A program made the position numbers and the translations under genes. Of a DNA stretch of 64,000 nucleotides, positions 1-15,000 are shown one piece after another. The notes under the pieces are model-generated. The model did not search any database. It saw only the letters and a program-made list of their open reading frames with translations, and was not told the DNA's origin. Origin of the DNA: Lutraria lutraria (lineage: Eukaryota; Mollusca; Bivalvia; Venerida; Mactridae); the NCBI GenBank assembly GCA_964023205.1, contig OZ026835.1:20287817-20351816 (forward strand), given 5' to 3'. Position 1 is the first letter of the stretch, and every line of letters starts with the position of its first letter.

Positions 1-71
1 ATACGTTTAACATCTACGATAGTCAGGTGGGACACTCCAACAGCTCTTGATAAGGATGATGGAGTTCTAAG
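1..71 (+). CDS. Gene A exon (partial): first half of HYR domain
   Basis: The reading from base 1 contains STIVRWDTPTALDKDDG, the typical HYR core (V-W-x-x-P-x-A-x-D). The exon ends in phase 2 at CTAAG before gtaata. Its 5' boundary lies outside the window. This is the only HYR here split over two exons. Confidence 0.75.
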
Positions 72-3000
72 GTAATATATATATAATTATATTGACTTTT
101 CTCACTTATGCGTGAAAAATCTTTCCAAGTATTCTCTCAAGTAAGTGTGTTGGTAAATGATTGAGTCCATGTTATGAAAATTGCAGAGCTGCAAAGTACG
201 CAATATGAACCTTTCACACCATTAGTAGGAACAGGTGACCCCCTGTCATGCGTTTACTTTCTGTATACTTTTACATTAGTTTTAAATGCTCTACTTATAT
301 AATTCATACAATAACATGTTCAGATGTACAAGTTAAGCGAGCTAGAAATAGATAACAATTTGAAATGAAAGCTCATTAAGATATATTCGTGTACCCAATT
401 AAATTTACAACGATATGGCAATATAAGTGAATATGTCTGAAACATTGAGGTATGCGATCGGACACGGACAAGAGAAAAACACGTTCAGAAACTTTAAGTA
501 TTGTTTTGAGTATTTGGAGACTTTCGTGGCAACATGTTGTACTAGTATGTACAAGAACATAATACTTCCTTATTGTATGGCATGTGTATAAAAATAGGCT
601 AGAACTTTAACTTCTCTGTAAATCTCTATCCAGTGTCATTGTTCGTCACCACTCGCTTGTGTTTATGTATGTATATATGTCGTTCACATGGTAACTTCCC
701 TGTCAATCTCTATCCAGTGTCATTGTTCGTCACCACTCGCTTGCGTTTATGAATGTATATATGTCGTTCACATGGTAACTTCCCTGTCAATCTCTATCCA
801 GTGTCATTGTTCGTCACCACTCGCTTGTGTTTATGTATATATGTCGTTCACATGGTAACTTGCCTGTCAATCTCTATCCAGTGTCATTGTTCGTCACCAC
901 TCGCTTGTGTTTATGTATATATGTCGTTCACATGGTAACTTCCCTGTCAATCTCTATCCAGTGTCATTGTTCGTCACCACTCGCTTGTGTTTATGTATAT
1001 ATGTCGTTCACATGGTAACTTCCCTGTCAATCTCTATCCAGTGTCATTGTTCGTCACCACTCGCTTGTGTTCATGTATATATGTCGTTCACATGGTAACT
1101 TCCCTGTCAATCTCTATCCAGTGTCATTGTTCGTCACCACTCGCTTGTGTTTATGTATATATGTCGTTCACATGGGTCTGATAGCCTAATGAATCGAAAA
1201 ATCATCTCTCATCATGTATAATGATTGTGATGGTTTGTGTTTCAGTGTTCAACAGACCAGTGGTGTACGTTCGGGAAATATTTTCCAGGGTTCAGCAGCC
1301 GGGATCCGCTACTATGCTTACTATAAAACGACAAATTCAAGAGGGACATCAGGAACGTGTACAGTCGATATAACTGTTAAAGGTTTGTACAACACGACCT
1401 TGTCAATACCACAGGCTACCGGCAAAATAAAATTTCAAAACAAATATATTTCACCATATATATATCATAGAGTAAAGGAATAGAACTCCTGGCCTCAGAA
1501 ATCACACCGGTCATGTTCATCAAGGTCCTGTTGTAACAATTCTGAACCGATTCTTAAAAGCCTGGTCTTATTTGACGCAGAAATAATTTCTCTTTAACCA
1601 CCATCCACTCTTATATCCATATAGACGATTCTATTTTTAAATTTTGTATGATTTACCTCCCCTGAAAAAGTACTCTTCAATCTCCTATCCGCCATTACAG
1701 GAGTGAAATCACAAAGAAACTGATAGTAAATGAATCTGTAAAAATGCCTTATAAGCGCTGTGGTGGTAGACAATGTGTTGTGTTTGATTGATCTAACAAT
1801 AAAAAAAGACTAAATGAATGGGAAATTCTACGTGCCAGACACACATAGCGACATACATTTTAACCCAAATTATAGAAGTACAGCATTATTAAATTGTCAA
1901 TATATCATTGTAAAATTTAGTAAACTAATATCACAATGTTCTGATATTTCATTGCCATAATTAATAAAACAATTCCATTTCATTGTGAACATTAATTCAA
2001 ACAAACATAATGTACATCTTTAGTAAAATAGTGAAAACTACAGCAAATGAGTAGTAACTTCTTCGTTGTTTATTATCCAGTCATATATATTTAGCCAATT
2101 TATAGATTTAAAAACTAAACCATAGTTGTATACATAAAATAAATCACTGTACAGAGTTCATTGCAATGATTTTAAATAACTATGATATTCAGTTTGTCTT
2201 TACGCATATCGCAGGTATTTTACAAAATAGTTTTTATTAACGATAAGGCATACGAGTAAGCACCCAGTATATCATTTGTATCATGCAGTGATCCATAATT
2301 TTAATTGAACAACCGAAAGTCGCTAATTAATTGATCACACGATCACACTTAGGTTTGCCATATTACACAGTCATCTAATAGACATTGAACAGCTACTATA
2401 TAAGTGACCCCCCCCCCCCCCAATCCACATGAGGTCTAATCTCTTAATTGTTTTATTGTCCCTAATTGGATTAATCCTGGCTGGTCATGGTCTGTAGACT
2501 TGACACCTAGTAAAAAAGTAGGGTCATAATTTTATTGATTTATGGTGATAATAAGTTTATGACTAAATTCCTGTTGTTTTTATAAGCATAGAGTAACTGA
2601 TTATGTAAAGAGAAGCTAGTCTATCAATAACCCTGTCTGTTTTATTACCCCCTACTGTGGAAACAGGGGTCTTGCTGGTCCATAAGGCACTTGCCTCGCA
2701 TTCCTGGTTCAATGTCTTTAAGTGTCGGTGCTTCTTTTTGAAGTCAGCAGTCAATTTCCTGTTTTCCTGTCTCGGTATCATAAAACTTGCTGAGACAGTA
2801 TATACGTGTGACATCTTATCTGATGTTTTAATGATGTGGAATTGGATTAATAGTAGCATATTGGGAACTTGGTGATTGTTTTAGGTACACGTACAACATA
2901 GACTAAATAAACAAAGTGTGTCACTTGTCTATAATTTGAAAATAAAATGTAAAATCATTATCAGCTAGATGTTATATCAGTAAAAAGCTATAAGAACTGT

Positions 3001-6000
3001 GATATAAAATTACTTTTTTTTATTTTTTTCATGAACTGTTGCTGTTTATTATTGATTAACTATAATTGTTGATCGAGTCACACATATGTCACAGATCGAA
3101 TATGTAACACGAGTGAAAAATTCGACCGAACGGTCACGTGATAAAACAATGGCGACGGTCTAATTGATGGAAATAGAATCGTCTATATTGCTCTGAACTT
3201 GAGAAACAATCCCTTCAACTTACAAAAGACCAAAGTGTGTTTTCATTAGCTACAGAATTGTTACAACAGCACCTTGATGAACATGACCGGTGTGATTTCT
3301 GAGGCCAGGAGTTCTATACCTTTACTCCATAATATATATACAAACACACGATAATGAGCAATGTTTCGTGTCGTCGTGTCTTTGCCTTCCGGTAGACATG
3401 CGCAGAATTACCAGCCTCGCGTTCTGATATTTCATACTACGCTTATTCTAATAATATAAGTACAAATGTAAATGATATTAAAACAGTTGATGAAATGGTC
3501 AATGATGTAATGAAGCATAAATTGCATGAAGTGATGTCGTAATTTGTTATTTCCAGAGATAGTTTCCTCAAGTTCAACTTGGAGCAATACGTTACATTAT
3601 TCTCATTAAGCTCAATTGCTCTAGTTCACAAGTTCAACTTGGAGCAATATGTTACATTATTCTCATTAAGCTCAATTGCTCTAGTTCACAAGTTCAACTT
3701 GGAGCAATATGTTATATTATTCTCATTAAGCTCAATTGCTCTAGTTTACAAGTTCAACTTGGAGCAATATGTTACATTATTCTCATTAAGCTCAATTGCT
3801 CTAGTTTACAAGTTCAACTTGGAGCAATATGTTACATTATTCTCATTAAGCTCAATTGCTCTAGTTTACAAGTTCAATGAATTCACAAAAAGGTTAATTG
3901 TCATTAACAGTCAATAAATACTACATAAAGCAAGTAAAACACCAAAGATGTTTAATTTTAAATCAATATCTGTGTACCAATAACACGCAGAGAGCAACGT
4001 CTCAAAATATCTATGTACCAATAACACGCAGAGAGCAACGTCTCACAATATCTATGTACCAATAACACGCAGAGAGCAACGTCTCACAATATCTATGTAC
4101 CAATAACACGCAGAGAGCAACGTCTCACAATATCTATGTACCAATAACACGCAGAGAGCAACGTCTCACAATATCTATGTACCAATAACACGCAGAGAGC
4201 AACGTCTCACAATATCTATGTACCAATAACACGCAGAGAGCAACGTCTCACAATATCTATGTACCAATAACACGCAGAGAGCAACGTCTCACAATATCTA
4301 TGTACCAATAACACGCAGAGAGCAACGTCTCACAATATCTATGTACCAATAACACGCAGAGAGCAACGTCTCACAATATATTTGTACCAATAACACGCAG
4401 AGAGCAACGTCTCACAATATATATGTACCAATAACACGCAGAGAGCAACGTCTCACAATATCTGTGTACCAATAACACGCAGAGAGCAACGTCTCACAAT
4501 ATCTATGTACCAATAACACACAGAGAGCAACGTCTCACAATATCTTTGTACCAATAACACGCAGAGAGCAACGTCTCACAATATCTTTGTACCAATAACA
4601 CGCAGAGAGCAACGTCTCACAATATATATGTACCAATAACACGCAGAGAGCAACGTCTCACAATATCTATGTACCAATAACACGCAGAGAGCAACGTCTC
4701 ACAATATCTATGTACCAATAACACGCAGAGAGCAACGTCTCACAATATCTATGTACCAATAGGAGGCAAATAAAAGTCTGACAAGACTCCCCAAGAAATA
4801 GAAATCTAAGAATAACACATATGCTATTAATGTAAAACGCTAAAAATGATAATCGCTGACTATGGCTTTAATACTAAGTGATATTACTGTACGACAATTG
4901 TTTATTCTAAGTATATATCACAAAAGGTTTATTAATGATTGCTATACATTTTCAGTGGTATATTGTTCGACACCAACTCCACCAGATTTTGGATCGGTAA
5001 CTTGTCCTTCTGGAAAGAACTATGGACAGCAGTGTACATTTTCTTGCACAAACGGGTTCACACCGACAATATCTACAATTTCGTGTTTATCCAATGGACA
5101 ATGGTCTGATGGTGGAATATCCGAGTGCATAGGTATCTAACGATTTGATTAATTGCTTAATATGAAATGATTACCTAAATGGTGTTTAAAATGAGTTTAC
5201 TGTCTGAAGATGTGGCTGTAGCAACGTTAAATGTCGCATCGACGCTAAATGTCGCATTTGACGTTATATGTCGCAAGGCTGACGCTAAATGTCGCAACCA
5301 ACGCTAAATGTCGTAAAACCTCCTGACGCTATATGTCGCATCTGTAACGCCAAAAGTCGCAACAAATAGTACTGACGCTATTTGTCGCAACATCAACGCT
5401 AAATGTCGCACTCCTTTATCAATCTCTATAATGTTGAGTTATCGTTACCGCTACGCTCCCAAATTCGTTCATGTTAATGTATAGTATATCCCCCCAAGTT
5501 AATCACATTTGCTCGTTTTGATTGGGGATCTTATTTTCTATCTTGGCATTTATTATGTATCGCCGTTGCCTGTGTGTGCATGTGTGTGTGTGTTGACAGA
5601 ACGGGGTATGATGGCCAAGAGGTAGAGTAACGAGGAGTGATTGCCCGGTGGAAGGGAAAGGAAGGTGTATGGTTCGAATCCTACCAGTTTATTGACGGAC
5701 ATCTATGTTCAAAGTTTAAAGAAACGCCGATATATCTATATACAAAAGGTCATACCTATTGCAGGATCTCGTACAACAATCTGGCTTAGCTATTATGTAT
5801 ACTCGTATTCTTATTCCAAGCTTAAAGGACTTACGTCCAACACATACATCGACTTACTTTTCACTCAGTTTGAAGAATTGCCATATTAAGGAACTGTTTT
5901 CACTTGTCTTAAAGACACTTTTATTAAACGGTAAAGAGTTAAGGCTTTCGAAGTCTAATGCGAAGTGTTAAGGATCGTATTTTAAATATTATCATTCTTT

Positions 6001-9000
6001 TATATATCCATTAAGACATTTAAAAAGATGCAGTAACACAGCATCAATATAATTTGATAAAGAAAAATATAGATGACCATGCAATATCAAAAGAAATTAA
6101 TGTTTTTTCAAGAAGTGCAACAACTCTTACAAAAAAATAAAAAAGGGTCGTAAAATTGATTGAAGTATCTGAGATAACTACCAAAGCAATTATGACAATT
6201 TGGAAATTCAGTTTTTGTAATATTAACATTTTGTGCAGCATTGGACAGATACATCAGAAAGGTACAGTGTTCGGATCCTGATACCTTAAGTATTGTTGTT
6301 AGTCAAGCCTAGAAGTAATGATATCCATGAAATATGCAAGGTATATCCAATTTATATCTGTTGAACATATGAACATTTGTACTATAAAACTATTCAAACC
6401 TTGTAATAATGAACTCTGAATTTTAAGGAAATGTTTAAATAAGTTTTTCTTTGCTATTACATGAACGCGGTCGTACAGATTAAGAAAAACGTCTTTCTCA
6501 TCCAGGACTGAATATCTTTATTTTCCTTATAGTGACACTTTAGATACAATTTGATAAACAGCTTATTCATTTTGTGAAGTCTCAAATTACACGTAAACAA
6601 CTGACAGTAAACCAAAACATTGCTTTATCACGCGATTTCTAGGGATGCATGACGTGTGTCTGTAATTTTAACTTGCGTTTCGACATTCCAATAATAGCTT
6701 TTAGCAAGTGTATTAGTTTCCACCTTGCAGTATTTTTATGTATTTGTCAATAGTTGTAGGTTTGCATGTTTATTACAATATACATGCAAAAGCGTTCATG
6801 TGGCTGAAAATTGTCCATTTTAGAAATGATGTAACATATACTCCTATCAAAATATAGCGATCCTCTTACGGTTAAAATTGGCTTGCACGAATGCTAATTG
6901 TTGTTTGTTTATGACAACAGAAGTTGCCATTTATTTTCACTATTATTATTATTTGACACCTTCGACATGTGAAAAGTGTGTGTCAGTGAAAGGCGACAAA
7001 TAATGTTCATTTAACGTCATTGTATGTTCCAAACTCAATTACATTGACTAAATTCAAACCCATTTACTCCACGACAGAATATACCGAGTTCATTAAAGGC
7101 TAATCGACCGTGAAATGACGTAACCCGCAACTTATACTTTAATATAATAATGTTCGTATATATTTCGTATATACAGAAGAACTATGATGTTAAGACCACC
7201 ATAGGGACAAAAACTACGGTCTTGATTCTGAATATAGACAAGAAGAGGATTAATAGAACGAAATTTGATGACACATTAACTCATGATACCATCATACTGT
7301 TCGACAATTACGAACAAACGTAACTAACTTTATCAACAAATGTGTTAAATTCTGTACCCGAACTGAAAATATATGTGCACATGGATATAATCAATATAAT
7401 ATTATTTACAATATCAATATACATGAAATAAATTCATACTAACAAAGCTTGACAGAATTCTTCTTTGTCTTAAAAACTTGTAAGGTACGTTATTTTTTAA
7501 GGAGATAAGCGACCTACGTAAGGGAAAATTTAAGTTGAGGAGATTCACCAATAGCACTTAAGAAATTTCCTCATATCTAAGGGAAAATCATAACCTTTAA
7601 TAGGGTAGAAGAAGTGTAGGCTATGAGAACAGTCGGTAGAACTGCGAAATGGCATTCCAAGGATCAAGGGTTTGAGCTCTTGAAAATCTGTTACACTGTG
7701 CTATCACTCAATAAAATGTTTTTGACAGTCATGTGTATTGTTACAGTTGCGGGCATTCATTATTTCAAGCCACCCCGAGTGACTGCGTCGTACGGTTTTA
7801 CCATCAACTTTTTCCACAACAGGCAACATCTTTACACGTGCATACTCGGAAAACCCAAAGCTAGCTAACTGTATTTCGATATTTTTACACAAAGGCCTGT
7901 ATTCTTCAACATTTTGGAAAAACTTACGTTGTTGATATACAATATGGGTGCTCACAACGAGGAACGTAAGTTCCTCTCAACTTTTTTGCCGAAGGATAAA
8001 TTACACTCGTTGTGAGTTAAACGTGCGTGATATCGTAAGTGCGCGAATCTTTATCATTAGTGGGATAGTTCAAATCGTTCGTGCGCGAGTGTGAGAGTGC
8101 ACAGCGTTAGTGCGCTAATCCATATCATTAGTGGGAGAGTCCATGTCGTTTGTGTGAAAGTTCATATCATTAGTGTGCAAGTCAATCACTCAATCAACAC
8201 ACCGGCGGCAGCGGTATATAATAAATGCCAAGATAGAAATAAAATCCCCGATCCATACGAGCAAATGTGATTTACTTGGGGGGGGGGGGGTAGAGGTAAA
8301 CATTAACATGAACGAATGAACAGTCATTTGGGAGGGTAGCGGGAACGATAACTCAACATTAAAGAGATTGATAAAGAAGTGCGACATTTAGCGTTGATGT
8401 TGCGACAAATAGCGTCAGTACTATTTGTTGCGACTTTTGGCGTTACAGATGCGACATATAGCGTCAGGAGGTTTTACGACGTTTACCGTTGGTTGTGACA
8501 TTTAGCGTCAGCCTTTCGACATATAACGTCAAATGCGATATTTAGCGTCGGTGCGACATATAACGTAGCTACAGTGGCCTTTATTCTTTTCGGTTGCTGT
8601 CAGAGACTGGATGGTGTTGACGCACGTAACATTTTAGATGATGATCAATCATTTCTTGTATTTTCTCCCTATGATTATGAAAACAAGTAAACCTTGCAAT
8701 AAGTTTTGGCACAAGAGATATCGAGATAAACAGGCTTGGCAGTTATGATCATACGGTACATTCTTGTTGACACGGGAATCTTGAAAAGATGAAATATTGT
8801 CACAATTTTTCACACTTCATAAGGAAAGTTAAAACATAAGCCATAATTTACCCGATCTTAAAATAATGTATGTCTTGTATTTACAGGAGTATCCTGTCCT
8901 CAAACACCTCCAACTATTTCAAATGGATACTACGAATGTAACAATTTCACATACGGTTCTACATGTGACCCTGTTTGTGAGCCGGATTACAGCGCTCCTG

Positions 9001-12000
9001 TTAAATACCCGATCACATGTGATATTGGTGGACAATGGACTCTGTCGTCATCGTCACCTTGCAAAGGTGTCTAAGACTTTAATATAATTTTGATTTCAAT
9101 CTGTCTAATTTCTCGTTCATATCATTCTTAGAAAATTAACCGATTAATAATTTGATGAATCAGTTTTATATAGTCCTATGACATTCTGATTTTAAATGGA
9201 TTAAATTGCTTAACAAAAATCATTTATAAATGTATGTTTATGAAATGTAAATTCAAGATTCACAAGGATTTGAATTACTGACCCATGTATGAAATATATA
9301 TTTCCGACTCAAACATTTATCACAAATTAATTGCCTTGCAAAATTCTTGTTCTACAGATTCTGATCCGCCTATTATAACTGGTTGCCCAAATAATATCAT
9401 TGTGACTGCTGGAAGCCGACAAACTTCAGCCAATGTTACATGGACAATACCAACAGCATTTGACTATCAGGACAACACGCCATCTGAAGTGCGTCAGGTT
9501 GTGGGTAGCAATCCTGGTTCGATCTTTGAAGGAGGCAATTCTTACACAATAAAGTACCAAGCTTTCGATATAGCAGGCAATCCTTCTGAAGAATGTACAT
9601 TCACCGTGGAGGTCACTGGTATGTACATTTCGTCAAAGTCATTTTGACAATAACCTAGCATTGCAACGCCATATTTGTGTACATGTATTATCAATTGAGT
9701 ATATTTGAAATCTCAAAATTATGAAGAAAACCTAAAAGTAATAAATTGTTTTTCTCTTATAGTAACACAATGCAATTCATTAGATGCTCCGGACAGTGGT
9801 TATTATGAGTGTGACCATGGTCTGGTATATGGAAGTCAATGTACATTCTCGTGCTTCGAAGGATATGAACTCCAAGGGTCAGTGGACATTACATGTGGGC
9901 AGCTTGGACTTTGGGATTCATCCATGCCAGAGTGTTCAGGTAGAATATTAGTTTATGTTTTAATGGGCATAAAGCTATATCTGACAAGAATACTACATAT
10001 ATTTCAAAAAGCGTATAATCACATCTTATATAGCGTTTACTTAAAATATTTTTTACCAAAAACTGTCACCGTCATTTAATAAACATGATTATTACAAATT
10101 ATCAGAATAAAGTGTACCCTAACATCTTATTCCACTGTTAAACAATTCAAGCAGCGATTGCTGAATTCTAACATGCCCCTTTCGTTTTCACAATAATTAT
10201 AAGCAACAAGTGTATTTCACCTGGAAAAAAAGAGAAAAAACTATGCACGAATAGACATTGAACATTTTTATTTTTTTTATATTTTTATTTTCGAGTTGTC
10301 TCCCTTTTATTTCCATTTATAGTTCCTTATTAATATTTATATTTACAGTTCGCCTCCAATTATCTAAATTCAATTACTTTGGTATGATTCTTATATTACA
10401 TACAAACAATTATTGTGCCAATCAAAGGACTGTTTAATGTACGGACGGATGGTCTGTTGGCTCAGTTTAAATGGTGATTTTACTTTTATGCGACAATTTT
10501 CATGGACTGATTACAATCACTAACATTTAGTGTCTTTCTTAATTATTGTTTGGATCGGTATAATAAAAAAAATATCACGTCCAACAGAGGGTGATAGAAC
10601 AACACTTAACGCCTCGGTCGACATTTCTTGTCTCGGGTGAACATTACGTTCTATCACCCTCTGTGGGATGTGATATTTATATAATGGTGATGCTATATTA
10701 TAGCCAAATGGCTTTCATATTGATTGTATGCATACTTAATCATTAAATGGTTAAGTATACATACACTCAATATGAAACCCATTTGCCCGTTTCTCTGTCA
10801 ACTATATACGGGTTAACCGAATTAACACTTATTCTCGGTATACATATGCTTTTTCAGATGATCAGTATGGACCAAGGGTTGTGTTCGATAAACCTCCTCC
10901 TGATTTATCGACATTTAATGTTTTGTACTTTTAGTGATCACCTGTGATGTTCCTGAGATATATGGTCATTCGATTCAGAATGGTTACTATGACTGCACAC
11001 CACCAATACCGTACCAGTCAGCCTGTAGTGCAACGTGTAATTCGGGATTTAAACTCGCCCAATATGTAACAGCATTATGTGATGTCGATTCTGACAATGA
11101 GCCCCATTATACTGTCACTGGGCAACCAGAATGTTTAGGTAAATATAAGGTCCATTCCATTTTCCTTAGTATTCATATAATCGCCTTAGAAAGCACGGTT
11201 GACTTTTTTGTTAAATGTAGCCTCTTCGATGCCTCAACTATGACCATTTAAGCCTGGCAAAGAAATATCTTTGTGCGGTAGATAAAGTCGCTTAAGTTCA
11301 ATATCAGATATAATCCTTTTCGCAGTTACCTTATCTAGAGTATCTGTTGGAATAAATGTAAAGACTAATGACTCATCTACTTTATTTGCCATAATTTCAG
11401 ACAATGAACGGCCAATCTTTACAAACTGTGGTCAAAACAACGTCCTTACATTTGAAGCAATTAAGGGAACACGATCTGCGTACGTTCACTACACTGCACC
11501 TTTAGCTACGGACAATTATGATTCATTTCCGTCAGTAACAAAAGTGACTGGACCAAATATTGGAGACACAATCAGTGCAGATAGAATTACAACTGTTGAA
11601 TTTCAAGCCATGGATAAAGCTGGGAATCCTTCAGACTTGTGCATCTTTACTTTAGAAGTTGAAGGTAGTATTGATATGGTTATTGCTATCACAGTACACA
11701 ATGTATTACGAGAAAGGACTCAAATAATTCTTTAGCACAACTAAATACAAATAGAACAAAACAATTAACTAAATGGCGTGCAAGCTGCAAACCAGAAGAG
11801 ACATTCTTAGCCGCTCTACTTATAAACATTCTGATAAAATAATGTAGATTTAGAGACAATTTAAGTAGAAAGAGTAAATCAAGATCACAAAAAGTAGAAC
11901 TTGTTGAGACATCACAAGATGTGTATTTGAATATGTCTAGCAAGTTTCTTTAGGTAAATTATCGTGTGTTTTTTTTTTGTCTAGTTTTGTGAGGGTAATG

Positions 12001-15000
12001 GGTGGTCGAGTGGTAACGCGCTGGACTACTAAACGAAAAGTCGTGATTTTGATTCTCGGCTTCAGCTTTCAAATAACTCAGGGACGCTTTTCAGTGCCCC
12101 TTGCCCAACTACCGAGTCATGCGCTGTGTCTAGAAAATCACAGGAAAGGGGCTAGGTGTATCGGTGCTTTAGATCGGGCACGATAAAGAACCAGGAAAAA
12201 CTGTTCGAAAAGGGTAGGGATATAAATATCCGGTTCTCTTGTATTTTATCTCCCCTATGAAATGACCATAACTGTCGAATGGGTAGTTAAACAACAGATA
12301 CATAAAACTATCTATATCTCCGTTTTATGGTTATTTCAGTCATTGAGTGTCCAGTATACATACCGGTAGTGAATGCTGAGTTAACATTTTCTAATGAGAA
12401 TGTATATGGTAGTGTATGTACTGTGATATGTGATGATGGGTATGAAGTGGTTGGAAGCAGTGAATCGGAATGTTTGCAAGATGGTTCATGGTCAGTATCC
12501 GATCTTCAATGTCAAGGTAAGAAAAACATGTACAGTAATACCTGTGAACAAAGAGCTAAAGAGAAAATGAGTTTTTTCCAGTTATTTACAGTTTTCCTAC
12601 AGCATATGATTTTTGGGTCTATATACATGAATATTACATGACGGCCTTTATTCACCTGTGGTCTTTAGTTAACTTTGGTTGGTTTCACCACATCTATATG
12701 GTTTATGTATACATTTAATTAAACAACATTTAAAATCACAAACTGTGACTATTATATGTGTCTGTAAGTGTATGTCGCAAGTGTATTTAAAGTAACAGGC
12801 GGTCTATTTGCGTTTTGTTAAGGCTGTATCAATTATTAACATGTCTCCATCACGAGTTAATTTATCTACAAACTTACATATTTTTACTCTTAAACATGTT
12901 CCTTCTATTGTATTCGGAGTATCATCTTCATTATGTAAAACTAATGTACGCAGTTATGATTATATGGAACAGAAAGGATGAAGAACATCCTTTGAATATC
13001 TTGAAATTTTTAGTTCAATATGTACTTTTTTTCAGAGACATTGTGTCCAACTGCACCGAATCCTCCAGCGAATGGGTTATATGACTGTTCGGATTTAACT
13101 TACGCGTACAACTCTATTTGTTACGCAAAATGTGATACAGGTTTTAAGTTACAACAACAACCGTCTTATGCCCGTTGTAAGGCAGACCTCACTTGGGAAA
13201 TATTCAACACACCTGAATGCAAAGGTACTTAACTGCATATTTAACATAAATTTGAAAATAATATCCATGTATTGAAATTGAATGATTGGAAGAAATTACG
13301 CAACTGAGAGGACGAAAATTGAGTATCTACGAAATACAACTTATATATAACTTTTAGTCACTCCTGCTTGATTCTAAATAACAAATGTTTTCGTTTCTTT
13401 ATTTTAGCCTAAAAGTAATCTCTAAAATTGTCGAATTTACGCTTCGCTAATAATTTCAGATATCACTCCACCATCATTCACTGATTGTCCAAACCAGTAC
13501 CTGTTTAAAGCTGATAGAGGTACTTTAAGTGCAATTATTACATGGTCAGAACCCACAGCTTATGATTTTGTGGACAATTTTCCAAATGTGACTCAATTGT
13601 CTGGACCAAGTCCTGGGTCTCTCTTGGAAGGAGAGGAAACAGTGAAATATCAAGCATTCGATACAGCTGGGAACCCTTCGGATATATGCGAAATAGATAT
13701 AATAGTCAATGGTATGTATGAAGACTTTTTAGGTTGTAATGCATGGCAGGTGTAATGGAATTAAAACAAACATTAGTGCAGGTAGTTTGACACACGTTCA
13801 AACGTTGGACAACGTTGGACAATAGAGTAAATCCAGTCTTTACTAGTCACAAGCAGTTGCATGTAGGACTAGTTTTAAAAATACCTACGACATACGATAC
13901 TGAAAGAATTAACAGGCCAACGCATCAGTCCTAACAAGTTAAACGACCAGCTACGACAGGTATTCAGACGTACGCCAACGTACGACTTTATACGACTACG
14001 TAGGACGCAGTTAGGAATTTTAGTTGTAGACCTTGTACCGAACTTATAAAACTTCTGAACACTAAAATCTCAGCTCGATTCTTAAAATATCATGGTTGAA
14101 AAGTTAAGCAGATTAATGTTTAAATTCGAATTCAGGTTAAATATGCTCTCAGGCTTGTGTATCTATCATCTCTTGATGTCTGATAAATAGAGAAACTCGG
14201 GTCACTGTCCGGTGAGAACAATGTTATCAGGCGAGGTGATATCGTCCAGGGTGGCGAGCTTTAGCGAGTCACCCTGGACGATATCGCCGAGTCTGATAAC
14301 ATTGTTCTCACCGGACAGTGACCCGAGTTTCTATTTATCATGTAACTCAGTTTTCGGAGCATAATTTAGTGTCATTTCACCTAAAATTTAGCGTTTAATT
14401 CGCTAGTGTGATGATAACGGTCACCCGGCAAATCACACTTTAAACAGTCAACATCCGAAGATAAATAGTTCACTACAACTGGGCGAAATAATAAAAAAAA
14501 ACTCCCATGGATCACAAAATTTAATTTCACATTAAAGAAATCATTTGTTAACAATTACAAATTTGGTGAAAAATATTCAAAACAACAATTAAATACACAA
14601 AAACATACGCGCATTAATTTAAATAGTCGAGTGGGCGGAGCCAAAAAGTGTTCTGATGCTACTATAGCATCCTATTGACCTGAGAACACATAATGTTCTC
14701 AGGTCATGTGTTATCAGGCAGTTACCATGGCAGTTGCATGATAATAACTTTTATACCTTTGGTGCCTAGTTGTATCTCCGCGGAGACCGGGGATTTAGAA
14801 TGCGTAAATCTCTAGTATATCGTTCGCTGCCAATGACTAACTATATGATTGTTTGTATTGCAGTGATAGAGTGCCCTTCTCCAAGCTGGTCTGAAAGCGC
14901 AGATATAAGTTGTGATCTTGGTACTATTTATGGTAGTAGTTGTAATTATACATGCGATGTTGGTTTTGAAGTGTCTGAACCATCAACAGTTGAATGCTTG

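Larger units (their letters stand above)
5216..8574. mobile_element. 3.4-kb inverted-repeat element with subterminal repeat arrays
   Basis: Arms of ~365 bp (5216-~5585 and ~8207-8574) are inverted copies starting CTGTAGC. Each arm holds nine degenerate copies of a ~16-bp motif (GACGCTAAATGTCGCA type), like transposase-binding subterminal repeats. TGG flanks both ends (5213-5215, 8575-8577), a candidate 3-bp target duplication. No convincing transposase ORF lies inside, so it is non-autonomous. The superfamily is uncertain. Confidence 0.7.

Noticed and set aside
753..1181. Overlapping short ORFs with near-identical sequence
   Set aside because: They are frames through the 80-bp minisatellite.
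2408..2421. C14 homopolymer as a functional G-quadruplex
   Set aside because: Single homopolymer run without gene context; similar runs near 8279 and 23713 suggest simple slippage.
3579..3917. 112-codon open frame with a repeated peptide
   Set aside because: Translation of a 60-bp tandem repeat whose length is a multiple of three; no start context, splice support or domain.
3963..4763. CRISPR-like regular repeat array
   Set aside because: Units are directly adjacent 41-bp copies without unique spacers, in a eukaryotic intron. It is a minisatellite.
11977..12186. 69-codon ORF as a gene
   Set aside because: Lies inside a tRNA-derived SINE.
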